A model generated the notes under the pieces. It was given only the letters and a program-made list of their open reading frames with translations. It did no database searches and was not told the origin of the DNA. The translations under genes were made by a program, and so were the position numbers. Positions 22,551 through 30,738 of a stretch of 34,461 nucleotides of DNA are shown here, in pieces (within the stretch, counting starts at the first letter, position 1; the number at the start of each line of letters is the position of its first letter). This DNA is from Spirochaetales bacterium (lineage in GTDB: Bacteria; Spirochaetota; Spirochaetia; SZUA-6; JAFGRV01), in assembly GCA_016928415.1 (NCBI GenBank), contig JAFGKU010000156.1, forward strand, positions 1-34,461. Direction: 5' to 3'.

Positions 22551-23831
22551 ATGCTTGAATCTATGGAGTACTCGAACGGCTTCAAGGGATTGGAGAAAAA
22601 ACTACTGGACAGGTTTTTAACCTATACCGGGATTGACACGACATCGAGCAGCCATTCAAAAGACCGTCCTTCCACGAAAGGTCAACTGGAACTGGCCGGG
22701 GTTCTTATGGCTGAATTGAAGGAATTGAATGTTGACGATGTGACCATCACCGAGCACGGTTTTATAATAGCCAGGATTCCAGGCAATCCCCCGGCAAAGG
22801 ACAACCAGGAGTTCACGGTAGGATTCATGGCTCACCTGGACACGAGCGAGAGCGTAACGGGTAAAAACGTCAAGCCGATGGTTCACTCGTTTTATAACGG
22901 CGGTCCCATAATTCTCAAGGAGGGTTACCGGCTGGACCCGGAAGAGTATCCCCGCCTGCTGGATTTTGTCGGTGATACGATCATCACTTCCAATGGAACA
23001 ACCCTGCTGGGGGCCGACGATAAAGCCGGAATCGCGGAGATCATGACTGCCGTGGAGTACCTTCTGGAAAATCCTGAAATACCCCGTCCCGTTCTGGAAA
23101 TAATATTCACACCGGATGAGGAAACCGGCTTCGGCATGGACTTGTTTCCGGTTGACAGGATAAAGTCCAATATCTGTTATACGGTAGACGGGAGTGAAGA
23201 AGGTTCGGTAGAGTCGGAGTGTTTTGAGGCGTACCGCGCCGATGCAGCCTTCCACGGCAAAAGCATTCACCTGGGCAGGGCGAAAGGAAGGCTGGTTAAT
23301 GCATTGTCCATGGCGGCGAATTTCATTACATTGCTCCCCCGTACGGAGAGCCCCGAGGCTACCGAGGGCAGGGAAGGCTACTACTGCCCACTGGAAATGT
23401 CCGGTAACATAGAAAGCGCGCGCGTGTCCGTATTTGTCCGTGATTTTGAGGAATCCGAATGCCTGAGGCGCATCGAGACTTTGAAACAGCTGTGTAAAAC
23501 GATCGAGATGATGTACCATGGCGGTAAAGCAGCCATAGAGATTAAAAAGCAATATTCCAACATGCGGAATTTTCTTGAAAATCGGCGGAAAGTACTGACC
23601 GTCCTTGAGGAAGCAATCCGTGAAACGGGAATTGAACCGGAACGTAAAAGCATTCGGGGTGGAACGGACGGAGCCAGGTTAAGTGAAATGGGAATCCCTA
23701 CACCGAATATGTTTACAGGAGGGTTCAATTTTCATTCAAAACTTGAATGGATACCGATTTCGTCCATGGTAAAAGCAGCAATAACCCTGGTAAATTTGGC
23801 TAAACATTGGTTTATCGAAGAAAATAAATAA
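22551..23831 (+). CDS. pepT: Peptidase T (tripeptide aminopeptidase), M20B family
   Basis: PepT removes the N-terminal residue from tripeptides in the cytoplasm with two zinc ions. The 426-residue protein retains His95 and Asp97 (GFMAHLDTSE), Asp156 in GADDKAG, the catalytic Glu190-Glu191 pair (TPDEETGFG), Asp213 (TVDGSEEG) and His395 (GFNFHSKLEWIP). The IRGGTDGARLSEMGIPTPN motif of the family is present near 368-386. Length is slightly above the roughly 410 of E. coli PepT. The ATG at 22551 and another at 22563 are both possible starts; neither has a ribosome-binding site. It is divergent from the exported-protein operon. Confidence 0.93.
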   Translation: MLESMEYSNGFKGLEKKLLDRFLTYTGIDTTSSSHSKDRPSTKGQLELAGVLMAELKELNVDDVTITEHGFIIARIPGNPPAKDNQEFTVGFMAHLDTSESVTGKNVKPMVHSFYNGGPIILKEGYRLDPEEYPRLLDFVGDTIITSNGTTLLGADDKAGIAEIMTAVEYLLENPEIPRPVLEIIFTPDEETGFGMDLFPVDRIKSNICYTVDGSEEGSVESECFEAYRADAAFHGKSIHLGRAKGRLVNALSMAANFITLLPRTESPEATEGREGYYCPLEMSGNIESARVSVFVRDFEESECLRRIETLKQLCKTIEMMYHGGKAAIEIKKQYSNMRNFLENRRKVLTVLEEAIRETGIEPERKSIRGGTDGARLSEMGIPTPNMFTGGFNFHSKLEWIPISSMVKAAITLVNLAKHWFIEENK

Positions 23832-23837
23832 TAGAAA

Positions 23838-23850
23838 ACTCTAAAAACCG
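23838..23850. repeat. Short match to the CTCTAAAAACC repeat family
   Basis: ACTCTAAAAACCG follows the pepT stop by a few bases and matches the core of the elements at 18477 and 27339. It is too short to be certain it is a true copy. Confidence 0.3.
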
Positions 23851-23930
23851 AGAATTTGGTCATATTTTGCCATTTCCCGGGGATAGATAGCCTGGTTTTC
23901 CGGCTTTGGGCCATCATCCGGCCGGAATTC

Positions 23931-23959
23931 TTGAATTTTCATCGAATTTGCTCTATATT
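23931..23959 (+). promoter_or_regulatory. Promoter of the FecR-domain gene
   Basis: TTGAAT (23931-23936) and TATATT (23954-23959) are spaced 17 bases. The predicted leader is about 130 bases long and contains an inverted repeat. Confidence 0.5.
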
Positions 23960-24044
23960 TTATATAGCGACTCGAAGAATCAATTTGTAAGAAAAAGTAT
24001 AGTTTCAGGGAGCAGTAAATTCCTAAGATTTTTCAGGGTTGCTT

Positions 24045-24077
24045 ACGATAAATAGGAATATAGGTTAAATTTATCGT
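24045..24077. promoter_or_regulatory. Inverted repeat in the FecR-gene leader (operator or RNA hairpin)
   Basis: ACGATAAAT (24045-24053) and its exact reverse complement ATTTATCGT (24069-24077) are separated by 15 bases. The right arm ends 17 bases before the ATG, next to the AGAGGG ribosome-binding site. It could bind a dimeric repressor or form an RNA stem that affects translation. Confidence 0.45.
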
Positions 24078-24094
24078 TAAATAAAGAGGGAACC

Positions 24095-25387
24095 ATGTTT
24101 AAAAGATCCTGTAAAATACTCCTCGCAATAATGCTTGTTTTATCAGCCGTTGAAGCGTTCAGCCAGTCCGTTGTGGTGGAATATTATTCGGGAATGGGCA
24201 TCACCATATTCACGCCGGAAAAAAAATTTTTACAGCCTCCGAGACTGAAAATAGGTGACGAGGTGCCGGTTGGAAGCAGGATAGAAACGGGTGAAAATTG
24301 TTTTCTGGAGCTTAAACTGGTCGCGCAGAATTCGATCATTAAAATGGGAGAAAACACGACTATCGCCATCAATTCGATCTATGGGGTCAAAGGCGCCAAA
24401 CTCAATGAAATAAAAATATTCGCAGGGCAATTACGGGCGTATTGTGCAAGCGGGTCAGCCGATGAACAGTTCATGTTCCTGGGTTATATGTCGACCAATG
24501 TCCTTTTCAATGCCGATTTCGGCATTCTGATCACTCCCGCTGTCAATGAAAAGATATTCGCGGTAAATGGTCTGGTCACTGTCAGAAATCCCGTGGGAAA
24601 CCAGCTCCAGATAGCGGCCGGCCAGACTGTAGACATGTATGAACCCATGCTGAAGGCGGAACCCATATCGGATACAATGAAGGCCCAGGCCGATAAGCTC
24701 GCATACACGGAAGGGACGGAGGAAATAGCGCAGACCACGTTGCCGGATAAAAAGACGACGGAGACGGAGGAAAAAGTAGCCATCAATCCGGATGACACCA
24801 GGAAATTCAACATGAAAGATGAGACTGAAATAAAGACGAATGAATTACCTCCCGAGCCCACGTTGAAAAATCCTGACGGTTCGGATTTGATCGCAATGGA
24901 CAGGTCCCGGCAGCAGCGCCCTGAAGGCGCGACCTTTGGACTGGATATGGGGCTTGGCGGTAGCGGCTGTATTTTTGATCCGAACATTGTCGGACCTTTT
25001 GTAAATCAATTATTCCTTTACTCTTCCAGAATTTTCTGGAATCTCGATCTGTACGTGAATATAAATAATATTTTCAGTATCGGTGCGGAAGGCGGTTTCG
25101 GGGCAATGGGAGTCACGGAAACTTTTACCTATATCAGTTACACGGCCATAGATGTATTGGGACGAGGTTTCCTGAGGGTCGGCAATAAAGGCTTTTTCTT
25201 TCAGGTTTTTGGCGGATATTATTACACTCTTCAGGGATTAATGCCGCTTACGGGATTTGAAGCAGGAGGGAAATTGAACCTTTTCGGATTTTATGTAGAA
25301 GGTGCTTATGTTTTCGGTCAGACGCTTCCCACTAATTTCATCAAGGTTGGCGCCGGATACACCTTTACCGATATTTTCTATAAATAA
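24095..25387 (+). CDS. FecR-domain exported protein with C-terminal barrel-like domain
   Basis: This 430-residue protein has a signal peptide (cleavage near AFSQS, about residue 23-25). Residues 40-185 match a FecR-type beta domain: LKIGDEVPVGSRIETGENCFLELKL, then NSIIKMGENTTIAI, then KIFAGQLRAY, then AVNGLVTVRNPVGNQLQIAAGQTV. A Thr/Glu/Lys-rich linker follows (about 205-270). Residues 280-430 look like strands of an outer-membrane barrel (GATFGLDMGLGGSG... ending KVGAGYTFTDIFYK). FecR domains are periplasmic, either sensing or binding cell-wall material. AGAGGGAACC precedes the ATG. A second FecR-domain gene and a PilZ gene follow in the same direction. Confidence 0.8.
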   Translation: MFKRSCKILLAIMLVLSAVEAFSQSVVVEYYSGMGITIFTPEKKFLQPPRLKIGDEVPVGSRIETGENCFLELKLVAQNSIIKMGENTTIAINSIYGVKGAKLNEIKIFAGQLRAYCASGSADEQFMFLGYMSTNVLFNADFGILITPAVNEKIFAVNGLVTVRNPVGNQLQIAAGQTVDMYEPMLKAEPISDTMKAQADKLAYTEGTEEIAQTTLPDKKTTETEEKVAINPDDTRKFNMKDETEIKTNELPPEPTLKNPDGSDLIAMDRSRQQRPEGATFGLDMGLGGSGCIFDPNIVGPFVNQLFLYSSRIFWNLDLYVNINNIFSIGAEGGFGAMGVTETFTYISYTAIDVLGRGFLRVGNKGFFFQVFGGYYYTLQGLMPLTGFEAGGKLNLFGFYVEGAYVFGQTLPTNFIKVGAGYTFTDIFYK

Positions 25388-25607
25388 ATTTCACCGGAAA
25401 ATAAAAGTTAACTGGCATATTCCCGTATGCTTTGATATTGTTTAAATTACTTTTTTAGAATTCATGTAATTTTCTTCATGTAGTGGAAATTTTATAAAAA
25501 ATACTTTAAAATTTGTTTCTGAAGGTGCTTCCAAAAGCTGATAACGGCTGCAGAAATTTGTTTTTCGAAGTGCAATTTAATGATAATCGAAGGAGAAGGA
25601 GCTGTAT

Positions 25608-26963
25608 ATGAGAAATTTAAGCGTATTTGTACTTATGATATGTGTTCTTTTTATTTTTACCGGGTGCCAGGATAAAGGGAAGGACAAGGGACAGGATACG
25701 GCGTCCGGAGAGGAAACATCCTCAACCACGGAAGATACAACCGCTGCGGCGGATAACAAAACCACGGAAACGGAAACAGCCGGAAAAACCGAACTAAAAG
25801 AGAGTAAAAAAACGGTTGAATCGTCGGATACAACCGCGGCTGAGTCAAAGACAACGGAAGAAGCAAAGAGGGAATTAAAGAGCGGGGAAGCGGGTGAAGT
25901 GGTGTATTGTCAAGGAGATGTCGAGATTACCCGGAACGGTTCCGTGATTGATGCGGACATAGGAACGGGAGTCGAAAATTGGGATATGGTTAAAACCGGG
26001 GATTCCAGCTCCGCTGAGCTGGAGTTGAGGGCCGCCCTGACGCCGAAGACCATTATAGAGGTCAAGGAAAACACTCTTTTTACCATCGATTTGAATAAAT
26101 TGAACAGCAAGGATACAACCCATATAGATATGATTTCAGGTTCCATCGGCTTAAAAGTACAAAAGCTTTCCTCAAGCCAGGACTTAACCGTCACCTCTGA
26201 TTCGGCCTTGATGGGAGTTCGCGGAACCTCGTTTGATGTGTCCACCGTTCCCACGGGAGATGTTCTTATCACCTGCAGTGAAGGCGATGTAGAGTGCAAG
26301 GACAAGGAAACGGGGAAAAAATTCCATGCCAAGCCTGGGCAGGCCGTGGAATCTACTGCCGGAACAACACCCAAGACAATAAAAGTGGCTGTTACGAAAT
26401 TGAAAGAATACCGTGAAAACTGGCTGGATGAAAAGGTAAGACTTCTGAAAAACGACGCACTGGCGCAGATAAAGAAGTACTACAAATTATATGAAAAATA
26501 TTCGGCCGATTTTGAGAAGAATTATACCGCTCTTTCCAGCGCCAATGGAATACTGGATAAATGGATGAAGGAAGATAAAGAGGGGAAAATAGGAAGCAAT
26601 ATCGATGTGATGAAGGAGAAAAAAGGGGTCATCAGTCACCTGATGAAAATCCAGAAAAGCCTTTTCTGGATGCAGCGAATTTATTACAGGTTAAAGAAAA
26701 TTGAGAAATACCATGACCAGGGATTCGGTGTGGGAGAGATAAAGCCCGGCCTTTCTACCAAAGAATTTTTTAATTCTTTGAATAAATCGAATTTTGAAGC
26801 TAAACTCTCCAAGATCCTGTTTGTACATAAACTATATGCAAAACGAAACAAGGGGAGCACGCCGTTGGATGCATTCATGGAAGGCATGGACGATTTTTCG
26901 ATGGATTCTTCCCCGGATGACGGCTTTTTTGATGATAATTCCGATGATTTTTTTAACGATTAA
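25608..26963 (+). CDS. FecR-domain lipoprotein
   Basis: This 451-residue protein has a lipoprotein signal ending in FTGC (Cys20). Residues 21-95 are a low-complexity Thr/Glu/Lys/Ser tether. Residues 96-245 form a FecR domain: GEVVYCQGDVEITRNG, WDMVKTGDSSSAEL, IIEVKENTLFTI, IDMISGSIGLKV, LMGVRGTSFDVS and GQAVES follow the canonical order. Residues 255-425 are charged and helical, possibly coiled coil, and the C-terminus is an acidic Asp/Phe tail. It would be anchored in a membrane with the FecR domain reaching into the periplasm. GAAGGAG precedes the ATG. The PilZ gene starts 18 bp downstream, suggesting one transcript. Confidence 0.85.
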   Translation: MRNLSVFVLMICVLFIFTGCQDKGKDKGQDTASGEETSSTTEDTTAAADNKTTETETAGKTELKESKKTVESSDTTAAESKTTEEAKRELKSGEAGEVVYCQGDVEITRNGSVIDADIGTGVENWDMVKTGDSSSAELELRAALTPKTIIEVKENTLFTIDLNKLNSKDTTHIDMISGSIGLKVQKLSSSQDLTVTSDSALMGVRGTSFDVSTVPTGDVLITCSEGDVECKDKETGKKFHAKPGQAVESTAGTTPKTIKVAVTKLKEYRENWLDEKVRLLKNDALAQIKKYYKLYEKYSADFEKNYTALSSANGILDKWMKEDKEGKIGSNIDVMKEKKGVISHLMKIQKSLFWMQRIYYRLKKIEKYHDQGFGVGEIKPGLSTKEFFNSLNKSNFEAKLSKILFVHKLYAKRNKGSTPLDAFMEGMDDFSMDSSPDDGFFDDNSDDFFND

Positions 26964-26981
26964 CAGGGAAAGGGAGCGGAA

Positions 26982-27338
26982 ATGGGTGATTTTGAAGATA
27001 AACGAAGATATTTACGGCTGGATTGTCTTTTTAAAGTTGAATTTGAAAATATAGAGAATAGTCAACAAATAGAATCGCTGGCGAAAAACATCAGCGCCGG
27101 CGGAATTTGCGTGATCACGAACGAACCGCTTCCAAAATCAACGGTCCTGTTCCTCAGGTTTCATTTTCCGGAGAAGCCTCAGCCGTTCAGCCTGAAAGGC
27201 TGTGTTGTCTGGAGTAAAAAAGTAGAGGAAAGTACCGAGCCGGGCTATGAAAACGGGATCCAGTTCCTTGAAGTGAATGAGGAAATAAAACAGAGCATTG
27301 AAAGTACCAATGTAGTGAATTTGAAGATGAAAATCTGA
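26982..27338 (+). CDS. PilZ-domain cyclic-di-GMP receptor
   Basis: This 118-residue cytosolic protein is a single PilZ domain. It has both c-di-GMP-binding motifs: RRYLR (Arg8 and Arg12, RxxxR) and NISAGG (36-41, [D/N]xSxxG). The later strands KGCVVWSKK and YENGIQFLEV are typical. It starts 18 bp after the FecR lipoprotein gene, with GGGAGCGG before the ATG. A GGDEF enzyme that could supply the ligand is encoded at 31876-33018. With no output domain it would act by protein contact, perhaps on envelope or motility components; the partner is unknown. Confidence 0.88.
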   Translation: MGDFEDKRRYLRLDCLFKVEFENIENSQQIESLAKNISAGGICVITNEPLPKSTVLFLRFHFPEKPQPFSLKGCVVWSKKVEESTEPGYENGIQFLEVNEEIKQSIESTNVVNLKMKI

Positions 27339-27397
27339 AGGGGACCTTAAAAAACTATGGTTTTATCCTGGGCAACCTCTAAAAATCCCGATTTTTA
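27339..27397. repeat. Copy of the CTCTAAAAACC hairpin repeat between convergent genes
   Basis: GGGCAACCTCTAAAAA (27370-27385) repeats the minus-strand end of the element at 18536-18555. A related GGGGACCTTAAAAAAC lies at its left end. It fills the gap between the PilZ stop and the YjbQ stop. Confidence 0.6.
27380..27397. terminator. Hairpin at the convergent PilZ / YjbQ gene ends
   Basis: TAAAAATC and GATTTTTA form a perfect 8-bp stem around a 2-base CC. The hairpin starts directly after the YjbQ stop codon and could end transcription in either direction. The A/T-rich stem arms would provide the only U-run. Confidence 0.45.
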
Positions 27398-27817
27398 TCA
27401 GGATTCACCCATTACCTGGATAAAAATCCTCCGGGAACGGCCCCGGTTGTCATGATCTATAACAACGATCTGCTGCCATGTGCCAAGCACTAAATTACCG
27501 GCGGATACGGGAACCGTGATGCCCGGTCCCATCAGGGTGGCGCGAATATGGGAAAAACCGTTATCATCACCCCAGGTGGCCGAATGCCGCGTGGGGGTCC
27601 TGCTCGACATGAGTTTTTCGAGTTCATCCCTTACATCTTCAACAAGCGCCGGCTCGAATTCTATTGTCGAAATGGAAGCGGTTGAACCGATTACAAATAT
27701 ACAGGCTGTTCCGTTTTTTATTCCGGATTTCCCGACCACTTTTCTCACTTCACCGGTAATATCCCTGACATCTGAATAACCCCTGGTCTTAACCGTTATT
27801 TCTTCACCATGCACCAT
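27398..27817 (-). CDS. YjbQ/UPF0047 family protein
   Basis: This 139-residue protein carries the family's conserved blocks: VIGSTASISTIEFEP, the metal/catalytic cluster His78, Asp84, Asp85, Asn86 and His90 (RHSATWGDDNGFSHIRA), GPGITVPVSAGNLVLGTWQQ and DHDNRGRSRRIF. The family is small and cytosolic; a weak thiamin-phosphate-synthase activity has been reported for a member, but the physiological role is not settled. No thiamine genes are nearby. The ATG has no Shine-Dalgarno and sits 6 bases after a -10 box, so the mRNA should be leaderless. Confidence 0.92.
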   Translation of the reverse strand: MVHGEEITVKTRGYSDVRDITGEVRKVVGKSGIKNGTACIFVIGSTASISTIEFEPALVEDVRDELEKLMSSRTPTRHSATWGDDNGFSHIRATLMGPGITVPVSAGNLVLGTWQQIVVIDHDNRGRSRRIFIQVMGES

Positions 27818-27823
27818 ATAATC

Positions 27824-27852
27824 TGTATATCAGATGATGGGCGGGATGACAA
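27824..27852 (-). promoter_or_regulatory. Promoter giving a leaderless YjbQ transcript
   Basis: On the minus strand TTGTCA (27852-27847) and TATACA (27829-27824) are spaced 17 bases. Seven bases after the -10 box is the A of the start codon at 27817. Confidence 0.6.
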
Positions 27853-27901
27853 GATTTATATTGCAGGTGCCGTCAATTTTATCCGGGTATTGACTTTCCA
27901 T

Positions 27902-27930
27902 TTGAAAAAAAGACTTAAAAATATTATGAT
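27902..27930 (+). promoter_or_regulatory. Promoter of the DUF5312-like gene
   Basis: TTGAAA (27902-27907) and TATGAT (27925-27930) are spaced 17 bases, with a predicted leader of about 53 bases. An AAGGGGAG lies at about 27948-27956, some 33 bases before the ATG, which is too far to be its ribosome-binding site. Confidence 0.5.
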
Positions 27931-27989
27931 TTTTACAGATAATAACTAAAGGGGAGTTTTTATAACTTTTCTAAAAGAATTGGCTTTTT

Positions 27990-29564
27990 ATGAATATAGA
28001 TTCGAAGAATGAAAACCAAAAGAGTCCCGGCGGCGCCACGAAAACCGTGAACAGGGAAAGTCTGATCCAGAGGATCATCAATTTCTTTTTTAACCGCAAT
28101 AATCCCGCCTATGAACGAAAACGGCTGCTGAAAGATATCAGTAAAAGCCTCCGGAAAATGCACACAAAGTACTATTCCCCGAAAAATCAATATGCCTTGC
28201 CGGGACTCGCTAAATTGTTTTATGAATTTTACAAGACCCTGGGGCCGGCGCAGACCCTCGTCCAGAACGCGGATTCTTCCGGTGCCTTAAAACTGATAAC
28301 AATAGAATCCTTTCTGGATGATAAACAATTTCAGCTTAAAAGCCGTTTTAATGAAAAGGAGATCAGGGAACGGGTTCAATACTCCAGTCCCAAGAAGGTG
28401 GCCCAGGAATTAAAGGATGAACTTGTCACGTATTTTGCCATCTATGATACGGAAAAAACCAAATTAATAGACAGCATCTATGTTTTTTTACAGCATTTTC
28501 TGAGTCTTGTCCATTTTGACTATTACTTTCTCATTAAAAAATTCGATGCCAGCCTCCCTGAAGGAAATTTTTTCTACAAGCCCAATTTCGAGGCCATTAA
28601 TGGCGAATATATCGTGGATGAATTGAAAGATTTCCTGGATATTACCTACAACATGGACAGGCAGGTGAACTGGGATTCCGTGCTTGACATCCTCAAGGAC
28701 TACAGGAGCGTGGAAATTGTTTCCAGGAACGGTTTCAGGAAATTGATTTCCCGTATCAAGGAGATAAAAAGAAACCGGGCGCTTGAATTGATCATCAAGC
28801 ATATTGAGGGAGACCCCTATTATAAGCCGCGTCCGATAAGTTACAATTCGCGTATTGTCGAGCCTTACCTTTCCAAGTTAAAAACCCAGACGGACCTTAT
28901 CATCCAGAAGCTGAGCCAGGAGAAAAGGTCAAAAAATATAGAAGACCTTTGCATGCAGATCTTCGGGACAACTTCCGTGTCAAGAATGAAAAATTATACG
29001 GAAAAAGCCAATGAGCAGTTCAAGAAAAAAATGATCGGCGGTTTTATCTATGTCACCCCTTTGAATTTTTTAAAGGCCTTTTTGATCGATTATAATAAAA
29101 AGGATGTCCGTGAAGTGGTTGACCTGCTTTTGGTGCGCGGTAAGTGGACGGCGAACATTCTTTCCCAGAAGCTTTCGGACTGCTTCAACCAGCTGATGGA
29201 AATTACCGACAGGCTTCTTCAATTCGATGAAAGGCTTGTTGAAGACGGCCCCATCCGGATAAACCTGAAGAAAGCGCTGCTGAGGGTGGAAAAAGACGCG
29301 AAAAACGCCCGCGATATACGGCAGATGCTCAAGGAAATCAACGATGAAGCGAAATCCATCGTGTATGAATCCGCCCAGAACCTTATCAGCCTGGGTAAAA
29401 ATTTGAAGCAGATCCTGGATGATTATTCGGCTAATCCGCATAACCTTATTATTAATTGGAAGGAAATTGATACGTTTACGGATAACCGGATAAAAAAACA
29501 GGTGATTGAGATCTATAAGAAAATATATTATTTCATCAAGCTCCTTCAGTATTACAGCGCCTGA
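27990..29564 (+). CDS. Large helical cytosolic protein, DUF5312-like
   Basis: This 524-residue protein is rich in Lys, Leu and Ile and predicted almost entirely helical, with no signal peptide or membrane segment. The order of phrases (NFFFNRNNPAYERKRLLKDI near 32-51, then YYSPKNQYALPGLAKLFYEFYK, with RPISYNSRIVEPYL later) resembles a spirochaete family I recall as DUF5312. No catalytic motif is evident. The ATG at 27990 has no good ribosome-binding site. Downstream lies the DUF362-ferredoxin gene, 87 bp away. The function is unknown; the length and helical content suggest a scaffold or binding protein. Confidence 0.7.
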   Translation: MNIDSKNENQKSPGGATKTVNRESLIQRIINFFFNRNNPAYERKRLLKDISKSLRKMHTKYYSPKNQYALPGLAKLFYEFYKTLGPAQTLVQNADSSGALKLITIESFLDDKQFQLKSRFNEKEIRERVQYSSPKKVAQELKDELVTYFAIYDTEKTKLIDSIYVFLQHFLSLVHFDYYFLIKKFDASLPEGNFFYKPNFEAINGEYIVDELKDFLDITYNMDRQVNWDSVLDILKDYRSVEIVSRNGFRKLISRIKEIKRNRALELIIKHIEGDPYYKPRPISYNSRIVEPYLSKLKTQTDLIIQKLSQEKRSKNIEDLCMQIFGTTSVSRMKNYTEKANEQFKKKMIGGFIYVTPLNFLKAFLIDYNKKDVREVVDLLLVRGKWTANILSQKLSDCFNQLMEITDRLLQFDERLVEDGPIRINLKKALLRVEKDAKNARDIRQMLKEINDEAKSIVYESAQNLISLGKNLKQILDDYSANPHNLIINWKEIDTFTDNRIKKQVIEIYKKIYYFIKLLQYYSA

Positions 29565-29651
29565 GAATAGCAAACCTTTTATAAACTATCCACTTTATTT
29601 TTTTTCAATTTACGATTATATTGATCCCATTGCAAGAAAGCGGGGTATACA

Positions 29652-30734
29652 GTGAAAAAAAGCGACGTTTATTTTATCGGGCTTTCCGGTAAAAGCAGCA
29701 TGGCCGAAAGACTGGAGGCCACAAAAAAGATTCTTCAAGCTTCCTCGTTTGACAGTATCCTGAAAAAAAAGGACACGATCGCGGTCAAGCTTCATGTCGG
29801 CGAAAAGGGAAATGACACCTATGTAAAAGCGGACATCATCAAGGTAATCGTATCGCGGATAAAACGTTCCGGCGCCCTGCCGTTTCTCACGGAAACTTCC
29901 ACCCTCTACAAGGGGAGCAGATCAAACGCCGTTGATCACATCAACCTGGCCTACTCGCATGGATTTACCCCGCAGGCTGTCGGTGCCTCCTTTATCATGG
30001 CTGACGGTCTTATTGGAGATTCGGAAACGGATGTGGAAATTCCCGGCAGGATATTCAATAAAGTGAGCATTGCCAGGGAAATTGTCACCACCGACGCCCT
30101 TGTAGCCGTATCGCACGTGAAAGGCCATATGGTGTCGGGTATGGGGGCGGCCATTAAAACGCTTGGTATGGGATTGTCAAGCAGGAAGGGCAAACTGAGG
30201 CAGCATTCCTCCATGAAACCGGCCATTAATCAGGATAAATGCACTTTTTGCAGGAAATGCATACAATTCTGTCCTGAGGACGTGATTGTTGAAAAAGGCA
30301 ATGGGAAAAAATATGCCTTTATTCTTACCGAAAAATGCATCGGGTGCGGCGAATGCCTGGCTGTCTGCCGGTACGACGCCGTCACCTATAATTGGGGCGT
30401 CGGATCGATGGATTTGCAGAAACGCATGGTTGAACATGCCCTGGGTGTATTGATGAACAAGAGAGAAAAGTGTTTTTTCCTCAATTATCTCATCGACATG
30501 ACCAAAGATTGTGATTGTTTGAATGCGAAACAGGACATTATCGCCCCTGATGTCGGTATTGTCGCATCGACCGACCCTGTTGCCTGCGACCAGGCGTCCC
30601 TTGACCTGACCGCCCGGGCGGACGGTAAAAACATATCCAGGAAGGCGTATCCCTCTCTGGATCCCCGGATCCAGTTGAAATACGGTCATGAGCTTGGACT
30701 GGGTTCCACCGACTATAACCTGATTACCGTGTAA
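29652..30734 (+). CDS. DUF362 protein with two [4Fe-4S] ferredoxin motifs
   Basis: The 360-residue protein has a DUF362 domain split around a ferredoxin insert. The first part includes IAVKLHVGEKGN and VSHVKGHMVSGMGAAIKTLGMG. Two 4Fe-4S motifs follow: Cys197-x2-Cys200-x2-Cys203-x3-Cys207 and Cys229-x2-Cys232-x2-Cys235-x3-Cys239. The last part returns to DUF362 with DVGIVASTDPVACDQASLDL. Such proteins are found in many anaerobes and are thought to be electron-transfer or metallocofactor-related; the role is unproven. A GTG start at 29652 is used. The Rsm22-like gene begins 4 bp after its stop, so the two are probably translationally coupled. Confidence 0.88.
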   Translation: MKKSDVYFIGLSGKSSMAERLEATKKILQASSFDSILKKKDTIAVKLHVGEKGNDTYVKADIIKVIVSRIKRSGALPFLTETSTLYKGSRSNAVDHINLAYSHGFTPQAVGASFIMADGLIGDSETDVEIPGRIFNKVSIAREIVTTDALVAVSHVKGHMVSGMGAAIKTLGMGLSSRKGKLRQHSSMKPAINQDKCTFCRKCIQFCPEDVIVEKGNGKKYAFILTEKCIGCGECLAVCRYDAVTYNWGVGSMDLQKRMVEHALGVLMNKREKCFFLNYLIDMTKDCDCLNAKQDIIAPDVGIVASTDPVACDQASLDLTARADGKNISRKAYPSLDPRIQLKYGHELGLGSTDYNLITV

Positions 30735-30738
30735 TGCA

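Noticed and set aside
22656-23552. 298-codon open frame antisense to pepT
   Set aside because: It lies wholly inside a well-supported peptidase T gene on the other strand, has no recognisable motif or ribosome-binding site, and is a by-product of codon bias.
24095-26963. FecIR iron-citrate regulatory system
   Set aside because: There is no sigma factor or TonB-dependent receptor, and both FecR-domain proteins are exported or lipidated, not single-pass anti-sigma factors.
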